Source: Methylomarinum sp.
GTDB taxonomy: Bacteria > Pseudomonadota > Gammaproteobacteria > Methylococcales > Methylomonadaceae
Assembly: GCA_013139755.1 (NCBI GenBank)
Contig: WTAG01000137.1
Coordinates: 1-17,351, forward strand
Length of the DNA: 17,351 nucleotides
Direction: 5' to 3'
Shown: positions 1-6,961 of the stretch, piece after piece
Numbering within the stretch: the stretch's first letter is position 1
Layout: each line of letters begins with the position of its first letter
Notes under the pieces: generated by a model
Told to the model about the DNA's origin: nothing
Databases searched by the model: none
What the model saw: the letters and a program-made list of their open reading frames with translations, nothing else
Program-made: the position numbers and the translations under genes

Positions 1-29
1 TCATAAGATAGCGACAAAACAAGCTGTTT

Positions 30-575
30 TTATGCCTTATTGTCGTTGTTTTGAGAGGTGGTTATCAGCGGTTTGTTGATTTCTACTATCTTTTCTTTAC
101 TTAGTTTGCCCGGATGCCTGTAGATAATTTGGCCTTGCTGATTAACAATGAGGGTGAAAGGAACAGTGCCTATTACATTGCCTAACTGCCTGGATAAGCT
201 AATGCCTTCATCTCCAGCGATTAACATCGGGTAATTTATCTTGATAGTGCTGAGATATTCATTTACAGCGTCTTTATCATCGATGGCAATACCTATAAAT
301 TGCAGGTTTTTGTCATTAAATTGGTTTTGTAACTGAATAAAATCGGGGATTTCTTTTAAGCAGGGGGGGCACCAGGTTGCCCAAAAGTTGATGACGAGAA
401 TTTTCCCTTGCCATTCTGTAACATTGCGTTGTTGACCTGATAAATCCGCTAGACTGAATTCAAGAGTAATTGGGTTTGTGGATTTGGCGGTGGTGTCGGA
501 TAAGTTCTGCACAAAAAGGCCAGCAGCTAAGGCAAAACAGGCGACCAATATAATTAAGAATGTATTTTTATTCAT
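30..575 (-). CDS. TlpA/ResA-family periplasmic thioredoxin-like protein
   Basis: A 181-aa thiol-disulfide oxidoreductase of the TlpA/ResA/AhpC-TSA type. Residues about 5-22 form one hydrophobic segment (signal anchor or signal peptide), so the domain should face the periplasm. The thioredoxin fold has the redox motif WCPPC (Cys69, Cys72) inside NFWATWCPPC and a cis-proline in TVPF (Pro139), followed by a beta strand and the GQIIYRHPG turn. Proteins of this family reduce or exchange disulfides on cytochrome c apoproteins or other exported targets. The ATG at 573-575 lies 5 nt after the dsbD stop codon, has no good Shine-Dalgarno, and is probably translationally coupled to dsbD, the likely source of its electrons. 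The specific substrate cannot be read from the sequence. Family assignment is firm; calling it ResA, TlpA or CcmG would go too far. Confidence 0.9.
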   Translation of the reverse strand: MNKNTFLIILVACFALAAGLFVQNLSDTTAKSTNPITLEFSLADLSGQQRNVTEWQGKILVINFWATWCPPCLKEIPDFIQLQNQFNDKNLQFIGIAIDDKDAVNEYLSTIKINYPMLIAGDEGISLSRQLGNVIGTVPFTLIVNQQGQIIYRHPGKLSKEKIVEINKPLITTSQNNDNKA

Positions 576-580
576 GTGGA

Positions 581-2815
581 CTATAGATTATTGATATTGG
601 CTAGAAAGGTCTCACTATTTTGGTAGCCAATCACTCTGGAGGCAGTTCTTTCCTGTTTATCTGGTCCGAAGAAGAGTATGGCAGGAGGGCCAATTAAGTT
701 AAAGCGTTGTAATAGTGCTTTGTCATCGCTGGCATTTTTAGTGACATCCGCTTGAATCAAGATAAAGCGAGATAGCTGTTGTTTTACTCTTTCATCAGTA
801 AAGGTATAGGCTTCCATTTCTTTGCAGGAAATACACCAGTCTGCATAAAAATCCAGCATGACCCACTGCTGGTTGCTACTAGCCTGTTGCAGTATTTGCT
901 CTAATTCGGCTATTGATGATACCTGTTTAAAGGCTAGGCCTTGGTGCTGTTCATCGGCATTAGCACTCCCAATGCCACGTAAGGGTTGTAAAGGGTTACT
1001 GTTGCCTATGCTTAAACCAATCAGTAGCAAAATACCATACACCAGCATGATGATACCAAAGCCTTTCCATAGTTTATGCCAGCCAGAAAGTGATTCAGGT
1101 AAAGGATCAATGGCGCGTAAATAAATTGCAGGAATAATAAGCAGTGCTGCGGCAAGTAGCATGGTGACATGTGCCGGTAAAATGCGATCTAACATCCATA
1201 GCGAGACAGCTAACATCAGCACTCCAAAAATAGCTTTGGTGGAGTTTAACCAATGCCCTGCTTTAGGCAGTAGTTTTCCAGCTGATGCCCCCAGTAACAA
1301 TAATGGCGAACCCATGGCAAATCCCATAACAAATAAAGCGGAACCGCCCAGAATTACATCGCCAGTTTGTCCTATATAGATAAGCGCACCGGCTAATGGT
1401 GCTGCGACACAAGGGCCAACAATTAATGATGAAAGTGAACCCATGATGCCAGCACCCAGATACGAACCATCTCTGTGTTTATCACTAGAGTTGTGTAGTT
1501 TTGCCTGAATCACTTTAGGTAACTCTAGGTTATAAAAGCCAAACATTGATAAAGATAACAGGATGAAAATACCACTGAAGACAGCGATAATCCAAGGTTC
1601 TTGGAATGTCGATTGTAGATTACTTCCAAATAAGGCTGCTAAAACGCCGAAAGCGGTATAAGTTAAGGCAGAGGCTAAAACGTAGCTAAAAGATAATAAA
1701 AAGGCTTTTTTAGTAGTGACAGATTCACCTTGCCCAACAATAATGCCCGATAAAATAGGAATCATCGGAAAGATGCAGGGGGTAAAAGCTAATAAAAGTC
1801 CGAAGCCAAAAAAGCTCAGTAATGTGAGAGCAAAAGAATCACTTTGTAGTGATTGAAAAATCTGATCTTGTTCCGATAGCTTGGTAGTCGGTGGTGTTGC
1901 CTTAGTTGCGGGGAGTAACTGCTGAGCTTCAGGTATATTTAACTCTATTTTGCTTTCCATTGGTGGATAGCAAACACCGCGATCTGCACAGCCCTGATAT
2001 TTGGCTAAAAGTGTGATGTTTTGCGCTGATTTTTCTGAACGAATCAGTGGTATATCAAAACTCAGTTCATTATGGAATGTTTGGACTTGTCCAAAGGCTT
2101 CGTCATGATAAGGCGAGCCTTGTGGAATAGTTATCTGTCCCAGTTGAATGGCTGTTTTATTGGCAAGATTTAGCTGTATTTTTTCTCGATACAAGTAATA
2201 GCCATCTGCAATCAGCCAATTAACATGCAGTGTGTTGGCATCTTTTACGCTGGCAAAAAACTGGAAAGCTTGTTCGGCAGGGAGTAGCTCATCCTCAAAA
2301 AGATTAAGCTTTAAACCTTTAAAACCATTAACCAGCTGCTTAATAGGATCAGCTTTTGAATTGCTTGGTAGTTGGGGTAAATCAAGGGTAAAGCTTGTTT
2401 TTTGTGGCGGGTAGCAGATACCAATATCTGCACAGCCCTGATAGTTAACTTGAATGCTTAACGCAGATAGCTTGGTTTTGTTGATAATAGGGATGGAAAT
2501 TTTGAGTTGATTCCGATAAATAACGGTATCGCCAAAAAATTCATCATGTTTGGTCTTGCCCGTAGGCATGTCAGGTACGCCTAGTTGAATAGCGTCAGAC
2601 TCGGAGATGATGCTGGTTTTATTTCTGTATAAATAATAACCATCGGCAATTACCCATGAAACTTCAATCTGTTCAGCAGAAATGGCCTTGGCTGAAACTT
2701 TAAATGCCTGTTCTGGTGGTAAAAGGTCTGGAGTACCGAGTGCTAGAGTTTGTTGGGTAAAGGCAGTGAGGAGTATAAAGAAAATTAATTGGTAGAAAGG
2801 CATGTATCCATCCAT
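581..2815 (-). CDS. dsbD: Thiol:disulfide interchange protein DsbD with duplicated alpha domain
   Basis: Transmembrane reductase that passes electrons from cytoplasmic thioredoxin to periplasmic thiol proteins. The open frame extends to a TTG at 2872 (763 aa; residue numbers here follow that frame), but ATG codons at 2815 and 2803 directly precede the hydrophobic export signal (about 25-45), so I place the start at 2815. Two DsbD-alpha immunoglobulin-like domains follow, about 48-166 and 195-315, each with the redox motif YQGCAD-(I/R)G-(I/V)CYPP (Cys147/153 and Cys295/301). The membrane beta domain spans about 345-622 with the paired Cys366 (FTPCIFP) and Cys488 (VGPCVAAP). A C-terminal thioredoxin gamma domain has WCISC (Cys680/683). 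E. coli DsbD is about 565 aa with a single alpha domain, so this protein is longer by one domain. It is upstream of, and 5 nt from, the TlpA-like gene. Function is very likely; the effect of the duplication is unknown. Confidence 0.93.
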   Translation of the reverse strand: MDGYMPFYQLIFFILLTAFTQQTLALGTPDLLPPEQAFKVSAKAISAEQIEVSWVIADGYYLYRNKTSIISESDAIQLGVPDMPTGKTKHDEFFGDTVIYRNQLKISIPIINKTKLSALSIQVNYQGCADIGICYPPQKTSFTLDLPQLPSNSKADPIKQLVNGFKGLKLNLFEDELLPAEQAFQFFASVKDANTLHVNWLIADGYYLYREKIQLNLANKTAIQLGQITIPQGSPYHDEAFGQVQTFHNELSFDIPLIRSEKSAQNITLLAKYQGCADRGVCYPPMESKIELNIPEAQQLLPATKATPPTTKLSEQDQIFQSLQSDSFALTLLSFFGFGLLLAFTPCIFPMIPILSGIIVGQGESVTTKKAFLLSFSYVLASALTYTAFGVLAALFGSNLQSTFQEPWIIAVFSGIFILLSLSMFGFYNLELPKVIQAKLHNSSDKHRDGSYLGAGIMGSLSSLIVGPCVAAPLAGALIYIGQTGDVILGGSALFVMGFAMGSPLLLLGASAGKLLPKAGHWLNSTKAIFGVLMLAVSLWMLDRILPAHVTMLLAAALLIIPAIYLRAIDPLPESLSGWHKLWKGFGIIMLVYGILLLIGLSIGNSNPLQPLRGIGSANADEQHQGLAFKQVSSIAELEQILQQASSNQQWVMLDFYADWCISCKEMEAYTFTDERVKQQLSRFILIQADVTKNASDDKALLQRFNLIGPPAILFFGPDKQERTASRVIGYQNSETFLANINNL

Positions 2816-2894
2816 TGGGGTGTTCAGGGGATTGCGTTCAAAAAGGGACTCTGATTGTTTTTGGAAGTTCAAATCGATAGCTATTGTTCTTAGC

Positions 2895-2960
2895 CCTCTC
2901 TGGCGGGATGCCTACATGGATGTAGGTGATTAGAGCAATGCAGGAGCAATTGCCGAGAGG
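2895..2960. repeat. Palindromic intergenic element upstream of dsbD
   Basis: Compact structured sequence between pqqE and dsbD. A central perfect palindrome CCTACAT-gg-ATGTAGG (2911-2926) is followed by GCAAT (2935-2939) with its complement ATTGC (2949-2953). The ends CCTCTCtGGC (2895-2904) and GCCGAGAGG (2952-2960) pair with one bulge. It resembles a small dispersed palindromic repeat more than a terminator, because no T-run follows on either strand. No second copy was seen in this window. Confidence 0.45.
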
Positions 2961-3001
2961 ATTTGGTGAGCGGAAATAAAATAACAATACTCTCTTACAA
3001 T

Positions 3002-4129
3002 TTATGAAAGTTTTTTGGAATTTTTACTGTTACGAAAAATTAAGGGTTTCTCATCATTTGATAGGGCACTGGCTCTTGCTGACGCGAGTGCTTCTTCAAT
3101 CACATGATGATCCGGTGATTTGCTGCAAACAGGGTCTGTATTGTTCATATCACCAGTGAGTATATAAGCCTGACAGCGACAACCACCAAAGTCTTTTTCT
3201 TTTTCATCGCAACTACGGCAAGGCTCTTTCATCCAATCTGTGCCACGGAAAAAATTGAAGGCTTTAGACTCATTCCATATTTCTTCAACACTCATATCGT
3301 TAACATTTGGGCATTCTAAGCCGGGCAATTCACGCGCTGAATGGCAAGGTAGGGCGACTCCATCGGGAGCAATAGTTAAAAAGGTTGTTCCCCAGCCGTT
3401 CATGCATGCCTTAGGGCGGTCTTCATGAAAATCGGGGATCACATAATAAATCTTCATTTTCCCTGCGACTTTTACTTTATATGCCTGAGCAATCGCTTCA
3501 GCTTCATCAAACTGTTCTTTAGTAGGCATTAGCAGGTCACGATTTTTATGGGCCCAGCCATAGTATTGGGTGTTTGCTAGTTCTAAATAGTCTGCCCCCA
3601 ACTCTTCTGCCATAGCCAAGATTTCAGGCATTTGGTGTATGTTTTCTCTGTGGATAACCACACACAGTACCATCGGGTAGCCGTGTTTTTTAACTAAATG
3701 AGCGACTTCTTTTTTAGTCTGATAAGACTCTGTACCCGCTAAATGGTCGTTAAGTTCTTGGCTGCTGGCCTGGATACTGACTTGAATATGATCTAATCCG
3801 GCTTCTTTTAGCTGGATGATTTTATCTTCAGTCAACCCATAACCAGAGGTAATTAAATTAGAGTAGTAACCTAATTGACGCGCATGTTGAACCAGCTCAG
3901 GTAAATCTTGACGTGTTAAGGGTTCACCGCCAGAAAAGCCTAATTGCACCGCACCCATTTTACGGGATTGGCTTAATACCCGTTTCCAGTCATCTGTGCT
4001 CAGTTCTTCCGTGTGATTAGCATAATCTAAAGGATTTGAGCAATACGGGCATTGTAACGGGCATTTATACGTTAATTCTGCCAGTAACCAGCGAGGAGGG
4101 GTGATTTTAAGATTGTTGGATCCAGCCAT
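3002..4129 (-). CDS. pqqE: PqqA peptide cyclase PqqE (radical SAM)
   Basis: Radical SAM enzyme of PQQ biosynthesis that forms the carbon-carbon bond between the conserved Glu and Tyr side chains of PqqA while PqqD presents the peptide. The 375-aa product has the SAM-cluster motif CPLQCPYC (Cys23, Cys27, Cys30), the SAM-binding SGGEP (66-70), and a C-terminal SPASM domain with auxiliary-cluster cysteines at 242, 262, 273, 304, 307, 317, 319 and 335, in the [16 protein letters not shown] and DPVC contexts typical of PqqE. Length is normal for the family. The start ATG lies inside pqqD (23-nt overlap), so the two are translationally coupled, as expected for partners that bind one another. It is the last gene of the operon in this window; no pqqF/pqqG protease gene follows. 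Confidence 0.97.
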   Translation of the reverse strand: MAGSNNLKITPPRWLLAELTYKCPLQCPYCSNPLDYANHTEELSTDDWKRVLSQSRKMGAVQLGFSGGEPLTRQDLPELVQHARQLGYYSNLITSGYGLTEDKIIQLKEAGLDHIQVSIQASSQELNDHLAGTESYQTKKEVAHLVKKHGYPMVLCVVIHRENIHQMPEILAMAEELGADYLELANTQYYGWAHKNRDLLMPTKEQFDEAEAIAQAYKVKVAGKMKIYYVIPDFHEDRPKACMNGWGTTFLTIAPDGVALPCHSARELPGLECPNVNDMSVEEIWNESKAFNFFRGTDWMKEPCRSCDEKEKDFGGCRCQAYILTGDMNNTDPVCSKSPDHHVIEEALASARASALSNDEKPLIFRNSKNSKKLS

Positions 4130-4379
4130 TTTGTAATGCTACCTCTAGGAAACTACTGATATCGTTTTTTAAACCACTGGTTGAGAATTTTTCTTCCAAA
4201 TCAGTTACAAGTTGATCTAGCGTACGCGAGCCATCGCATAATTTTAATATTTCAGCCGAACTCTGGTTAAGCTCTACCATGCCTTCTGGATAAAGAATGA
4301 CATCTTTTTGTTGTGCCTCTTCCCATTGTAAACGATGCATAGGAGAAAAGTTGATGGTTAATACTGGGTTTATAGTCAT
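4107..4379 (-). CDS. pqqD: PQQ biosynthesis peptide chaperone PqqD
   Basis: A 90-aa protein of the PqqD family, the RiPP-recognition-element chaperone that binds the PqqA precursor and delivers it to PqqE. The sequence has the usual family pattern: an N-terminal beta region with [22 protein letters not shown], here about residues 18-39, then the [11 protein letters not shown] segment and the helical C-terminus that ends in the NGWI region. Length matches free-standing PqqD rather than the PqqCD fusion seen in Methylobacterium. The ATG at 4377-4379 has no recognisable Shine-Dalgarno and lies about 11 nt after a 14-bp hairpin; its 3' end overlaps pqqE by 23 nt. Confidence 0.94.
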   Translation of the reverse strand: MTINPVLTINFSPMHRLQWEEAQQKDVILYPEGMVELNQSSAEILKLCDGSRTLDQLVTDLEEKFSTSGLKNDISSFLEVALQNGWIQQS

Positions 4380-4390
4380 ATTTTTTATTT

Positions 4391-4425
4391 AGAGTAGGTT
4401 GGATGAGCGTTATCCAACCTACTCT
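4391..4425. repeat. 14-bp perfect hairpin between pqqC and pqqD
   Basis: AGAGTAGGTTGGAT (4391-4404) and its exact complement (4412-4425) enclose the 7-nt loop GAGCGTT. The stem occupies nearly all of the pqqC-pqqD gap. On the transcribed minus strand it is followed by AAATAAAAAAT rather than a T-run, so it is not a classic terminator; RNA stabilisation, a processing site or a dispersed repeat are the plausible readings. Confidence 0.7.
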
Positions 4426-4428
4426 TAT

Positions 4429-5160
4429 TTATTTTTCAACATTAAAGTAAGGAGGCATGTCATTTACATAAGCCATGTACATAGCGTCAGCCATAGACCA
4501 TAAAACATCAAGTTTGAACTGAAGTATTTCAACCATGCGTTCTTGTTGTTCGCGTGTTTTATACCAGTCCAGAGTGATTTCTAATCCATGTTCTACATCT
4601 CTGCGTGCTTCTGTGAGACGTTTTTGGAAATAAATATAACCTTCCTTTTCAACCCAAGGATACAGTTCTGGCCAATTATCTAAGCGCTGTTTATGAATTT
4701 TAGGCGCAAACATTTCTGTTAATGATGAGCTAGCGGCTTCATGCCATTCAGATCGTCTGGCAAAATTAACATAAGCATCAACTGCAAAACGAACAGCAGG
4801 TAATACATGTTCTAAAGAAGTAACTTCTTCACGCGTCATGCCGACAGCAATACCTAATTGTATCCATGCTTCAATGCCGCCTGGGTCGCCCGGGTGTCCA
4901 TCGTGATCAAGGATACGTTGTGTCCAGATGGCGCGTGTTTCACGGTCAGGACAATTGGCTAAAATATTGGCATCTTTAATCGGGATCATTATTTGATAAT
5001 AAAACCGATTAGCAACCCAGCCTTGTAATTGTTTTTGGGTTAGTTTACCTGCATTCATCAAGGTATGCATTGGATGATGAATGTGGTATTTATTTTCCAT
5101 ACCACGCAATTTGGCTTCGAACTCTTCTCTAGTCCATGCTTTGTTAGAACAGCAACTCAT
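4429..5160 (-). CDS. pqqC: Pyrroloquinoline-quinone synthase PqqC
   Basis: Catalyses the final step of PQQ synthesis, the cofactor-free, oxygen-dependent ring closure and eight-electron oxidation of the AHQQ intermediate; a cytoplasmic all-helical enzyme. The 243-aa product matches the family's usual length of about 250. Recognisable conserved stretches include YHIHHPMH near residue 25, [16 protein letters not shown] near 50-66, [13 protein letters not shown] near 83-95 and [17 protein letters not shown] in the C-terminal third, which supply the His, Arg and Tyr residues that line the active site in characterised PqqC. An unusual CC pair lies at residues 3-4. The ATG at 5158-5160 is preceded by AAAGGT, a fair ribosome binding site. 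Confidence 0.96.
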   Translation of the reverse strand: MSCCSNKAWTREEFEAKLRGMENKYHIHHPMHTLMNAGKLTQKQLQGWVANRFYYQIMIPIKDANILANCPDRETRAIWTQRILDHDGHPGDPGGIEAWIQLGIAVGMTREEVTSLEHVLPAVRFAVDAYVNFARRSEWHEAASSSLTEMFAPKIHKQRLDNWPELYPWVEKEGYIYFQKRLTEARRDVEHGLEITLDWYKTREQQERMVEILQFKLDVLWSMADAMYMAYVNDMPPYFNVEK

Positions 5161-5179
5161 GTGTTTACCTTTTATATCT

Positions 5180-5199
5180 CCCTCTCCTGCTGGAGAGGG
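5180..5199. repeat. Hairpin repeat between pqqB and pqqC
   Basis: CCCTCTCC (5180-5187), loop TGCT, and the exact complement GGAGAGGG (5192-5199), continued by TTGGGGTGAGG. I recognise this CCCTCTCC/GGAGAGGG...TTGGGGTGAGG pattern as one widely dispersed in proteobacterial intergenic DNA. It lies upstream of the pqqC ribosome binding site on the operon transcript and has no T-run. Confidence 0.6.
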
Positions 5200-5221
5200 T
5201 TGGGGTGAGGAGGTTTAATTA

Positions 5222-6130
5222 TTATAAATTGATTTCCATACCATCGTAAGACACTTCTATGCCTGAGGCATCCAGTGTTTTACGTTGTTTAGAATCTTCG
5301 TCTAATATTGGATTGGTGTTATTGATGTGGATCAATATTTTGCGCGGTTTTTCCATGGCATCTAAAATTTCGATCATGCCGCCTTCACCAGATTGCGGTA
5401 TATGGCCGATTTTTCTCGCCAATAATGGGCGGCCGACAGAGGCTAGTTCATCATCTGTCCAAAATGTGCCGTCTACCATGACGCAGTCGGCTTCAGTCAT
5501 TGCTTTTTCTACGTGGGGTTCTATCGCGCCTAAACCCGGTGCGTAAAAGGTTGTTTTCCCTGTTGAAATCTGGCGAATCACCATGCCGATATTATCACCT
5601 TCGTGCGGATCATTTCTGTGCGGTGAATACGGAGGCGCTTTACTTTTAAGTGGTAAGGCGGTGAATTCAAGGTCATCAATGTTGGGTATGGTAAAGGCAT
5701 CACCATTCAATGGAATAGGGTGATCGTTCACACCACAAAAGTGTTCCAGGATATTAAAAATAGGAAAGCCAGTAGTGAGGTCTTGCTTCACCATGTCTGT
5801 GCAATAAATAGTAAGCGGGTCGCCTTCACGCAGAATGAGTAGGCCGGTTGCGTGGTCGATTTGAGAGTCGATCATTACAATCGCTTCTATGCCCGTGCCA
5901 CGTACTTTATCTTTGGGATGAATTTCTGGAAAACTTTCTAATTGTGCGCGTACATCAGGGGAGGCATTAAACAACACCCAGTGTTCACCATCAGATGAAA
6001 CGGCAATCGATGATTGGTTACGAGTGCTGGCTTTGATAGAACCTGCTCTTACGGCTTTGCAATTTGGGCAGCTGCAGTTCCATTGAGGAAAACCACCACC
6101 TGCACCTGAACCGAGGACTCTAATTTTCAT
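5222..6130 (-). CDS. pqqB: PQQ biosynthesis protein PqqB (metallo-beta-lactamase fold)
   Basis: A 302-aa PqqB, the metallo-hydrolase-fold iron protein proposed to hydroxylate the diamino-acid intermediate cut from cross-linked PqqA before the PqqC step. The N-terminus has the family signature [15 protein letters not shown] followed by the zinc-knuckle-like [17 protein letters not shown] and the later [12 protein letters not shown] and [10 protein letters not shown] blocks are also characteristic. Length is normal. The ATG at 6128-6130 lies 117 nt downstream of the pqqA stop and has only a weak ribosome binding site, in contrast to pqqA. It is separated from pqqA by a terminator-like hairpin, so expression of pqqB-E probably depends on read-through. 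Confidence 0.96.
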   Translation of the reverse strand: MKIRVLGSGAGGGFPQWNCSCPNCKAVRAGSIKASTRNQSSIAVSSDGEHWVLFNASPDVRAQLESFPEIHPKDKVRGTGIEAIVMIDSQIDHATGLLILREGDPLTIYCTDMVKQDLTTGFPIFNILEHFCGVNDHPIPLNGDAFTIPNIDDLEFTALPLKSKAPPYSPHRNDPHEGDNIGMVIRQISTGKTTFYAPGLGAIEPHVEKAMTEADCVMVDGTFWTDDELASVGRPLLARKIGHIPQSGEGGMIEILDAMEKPRKILIHINNTNPILDEDSKQRKTLDASGIEVSYDGMEINL

Positions 6131-6192
6131 ATTTGTATAAGATATCTGATGTGTAATGCTTGAATGATACTGGATTAATAAGCTTCAGGCAA

Positions 6193-6226
6193 AAAAAGGG
6201 GGAGACTATCAAGCCTCCCCCTTTTT
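6193..6226 (-). terminator. Terminator/attenuator hairpin between pqqA and pqqB
   Basis: AAAAAGGGGGAG (6193-6204) and the exact complement CTCCCCCTTTTT (6215-6226) flank a 10-nt loop. Read on the minus strand, the G/C stem ends in a run of seven T, the form of an intrinsic terminator, about 20 nt after the pqqA stop. As there is no obvious second promoter before pqqB, it most likely acts as a partial terminator giving excess pqqA message. The stem is symmetric and could also stop plus-strand transcription. Confidence 0.8.
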
Positions 6227-6246
6227 CTACTTTAAAACCGTTTTAA

Positions 6247-6321
6247 TTAACGGTTGTAGATGTACATAGTTACTTCAAAACCAAAACGTAAGTCGTTGTA
6301 AGTTGGTGTTTCCCATTTCAT
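6247..6321 (-). CDS. pqqA: PQQ precursor peptide PqqA
   Basis: A 24-residue ribosomally made precursor of pyrroloquinoline quinone. It begins MKWETPTYNDLR and ends FGFEVTMYIYNR. Glu16 and Tyr20 stand in the invariant E-x-x-x-Y spacing; these two side chains supply the carbon and nitrogen atoms of PQQ after cross-linking by PqqE. The ATG at 6319-6321 has the strongest ribosome binding site of the operon (GGAGG, 6330-6334, 8 nt upstream). The gene is followed directly by a terminator-like hairpin and preceded by a good promoter, consistent with higher expression than pqqB-E. A further Tyr at position 22 is also present, but spacing identifies Tyr20 as the substrate residue. Confidence 0.95.
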   Translation of the reverse strand: MKWETPTYNDLRFGFEVTMYIYNR

Positions 6322-6358
6322 AGTATTTACCTCCAGAAGTTTTTATTTTTTATGCTAG

Positions 6359-6368
6359 CTTGATCAAG
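6359..6368. promoter_or_regulatory. Palindrome CTTGATCAAG in the pqqA leader (candidate operator)
   Basis: Perfect 10-bp palindrome about 7 nt downstream of the predicted pqqA start site. It is too short and gapless to form a useful RNA hairpin, so a dimeric DNA-binding repressor is the more natural reading. No regulator can be named from it, and a chance palindrome is possible. Confidence 0.3.
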
Positions 6369-6380
6369 TAAGCACTTTGA

Positions 6381-6409
6381 AGTATACGATGATCTTTTTT
6401 TTTGCGCAA
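6381..6409 (-). promoter_or_regulatory. Sigma70-type promoter of the pqq operon
   Basis: On the minus strand: -35 TTGCGC (6404-6409), 17-nt spacer containing a run of nine A, and -10 TATACT (6381-6386). The predicted start near 6374 gives a leader of about 50 nt to pqqA. A 10-bp palindrome, CTTGATCAAG (6359-6368), follows the start site and is a candidate operator. Confidence 0.65.
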
Positions 6410-6430
6410 CTATTAAGCGAATAGACCATG

Positions 6431-6451
6431 GACTTATTAAAAGAATAAGTC
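6431..6451. repeat. 8-bp hairpin between the divergent promoters
   Basis: GACTTATT (6431-6438), loop AAAAG, and AATAAGTC (6444-6451), a perfect inverted repeat upstream of the pqqA -35 box and in the middle of the divergent pqqA/small-membrane-protein region. It could be a shared regulator site or simply an AT-rich hairpin. Confidence 0.4.
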
Positions 6452-6494
6452 TTTGCTGACCAAAATTTAGTCTTATTTTTTTAATGTATTTTTC

Positions 6495-6523
6495 TTGTGC
6501 AGAATTAGATGGGGCGTTATATT
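6495..6523 (+). promoter_or_regulatory. Promoter of the small membrane protein gene
   Basis: TTGTGC (6495-6500), 17-nt spacer, TATATT (6518-6523). The predicted start lies near 6530, within the perfect 12-bp palindrome TTGAGCGCTCAA (6522-6533). That position fits a repressor operator. About 35 nt of leader precede the ATG at 6564. Confidence 0.55.
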
Positions 6524-6563
6524 GAGCGCTCAATAAAAATAATAATATATGCGGGAGGGTAAT

Positions 6564-6773
6564 ATGACGGGTAATTTAATTGAACTATTTATCATTATGT
6601 TAGTAATTGCATGTTTAGCATTTGCTCCATTGGGTTACTTTATTTATATGTATACAAAAAAGAATGGTGAACCTTTTGGTGATACTGAGCCACATGGCGA
6701 CAGTGAGTCAAAGATAATTGATTTAGCAGAATTAGTAATTTCAAAAGTAAAAGGTCTTCTTGGTAAGAAATGA
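6564..6773 (+). CDS. Small single-span membrane protein, function unknown
   Basis: A 69-aa product that I do not recognise. An earlier in-frame ATG at 6549 exists, but GGGAGG (6553-6558) lies at ideal distance from the ATG at 6564, so that start is preferred. Residues about 4-30 form a strongly hydrophobic transmembrane helix (IELFIIMLVIACLAFAPLGYF), followed by a basic stop-transfer patch (YTKKNGE), an acidic linker with DTEPHGDSES, and an amphipathic Lys-rich C-terminal helix (about 47-69). The basic patch suggests the C-terminal part is cytoplasmic. It is divergent from the pqq operon, with its own promoter and a palindrome at the start site. The strong ribosome binding site and promoter make it a believable gene despite its size. 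Confidence 0.75.
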   Translation: MTGNLIELFIIMLVIACLAFAPLGYFIYMYTKKNGEPFGDTEPHGDSESKIIDLAELVISKVKGLLGKK

Positions 6774-6815
6774 TTTTTTAATGAATACAAAAACTGACAG
6801 TATCTACAGGTATAA

Positions 6816-6915
6816 AAAGAGCACAACACACAGAGGTCGCTAAGAACACAGAGAAGGGCCTTGTAAAAAACAGGAGGCTCTATTTTTCTTTGTGCTTTTG
6901 TGTGTTGAGCTCTTT
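6816..6915. repeat. 100-bp MITE-like element with 17-bp imperfect terminal inverted repeats
   Basis: AAAGAGCACAACACACA at 6816-6832 is the inverted complement of 6899-6915 with 16 of 17 matches. The interior continues with partly self-complementary cacagag/ctttgtg-rich sequence, so the whole could fold into one long imperfect hairpin. It sits between convergent genes (the small membrane protein and moeB). No target-site duplication is evident, so mobility is only inferred. Confidence 0.5.
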
Positions 6916-6961
6916 ATTTAATGAGTGTTTACATCTCTATAATATGCTCATTTAAAATGAT

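Noticed and set aside
1..29. ATG on the minus strand at positions 4-2 as the start of a further operon gene
   Set aside because: No ribosome binding site, and the window ends immediately, so it cannot be judged.
6327..6533. 68-aa minus-strand frame upstream of pqqA
   Set aside because: It covers the pqqA promoter, palindromes and leader, has no ribosome binding site and reads as non-protein sequence.
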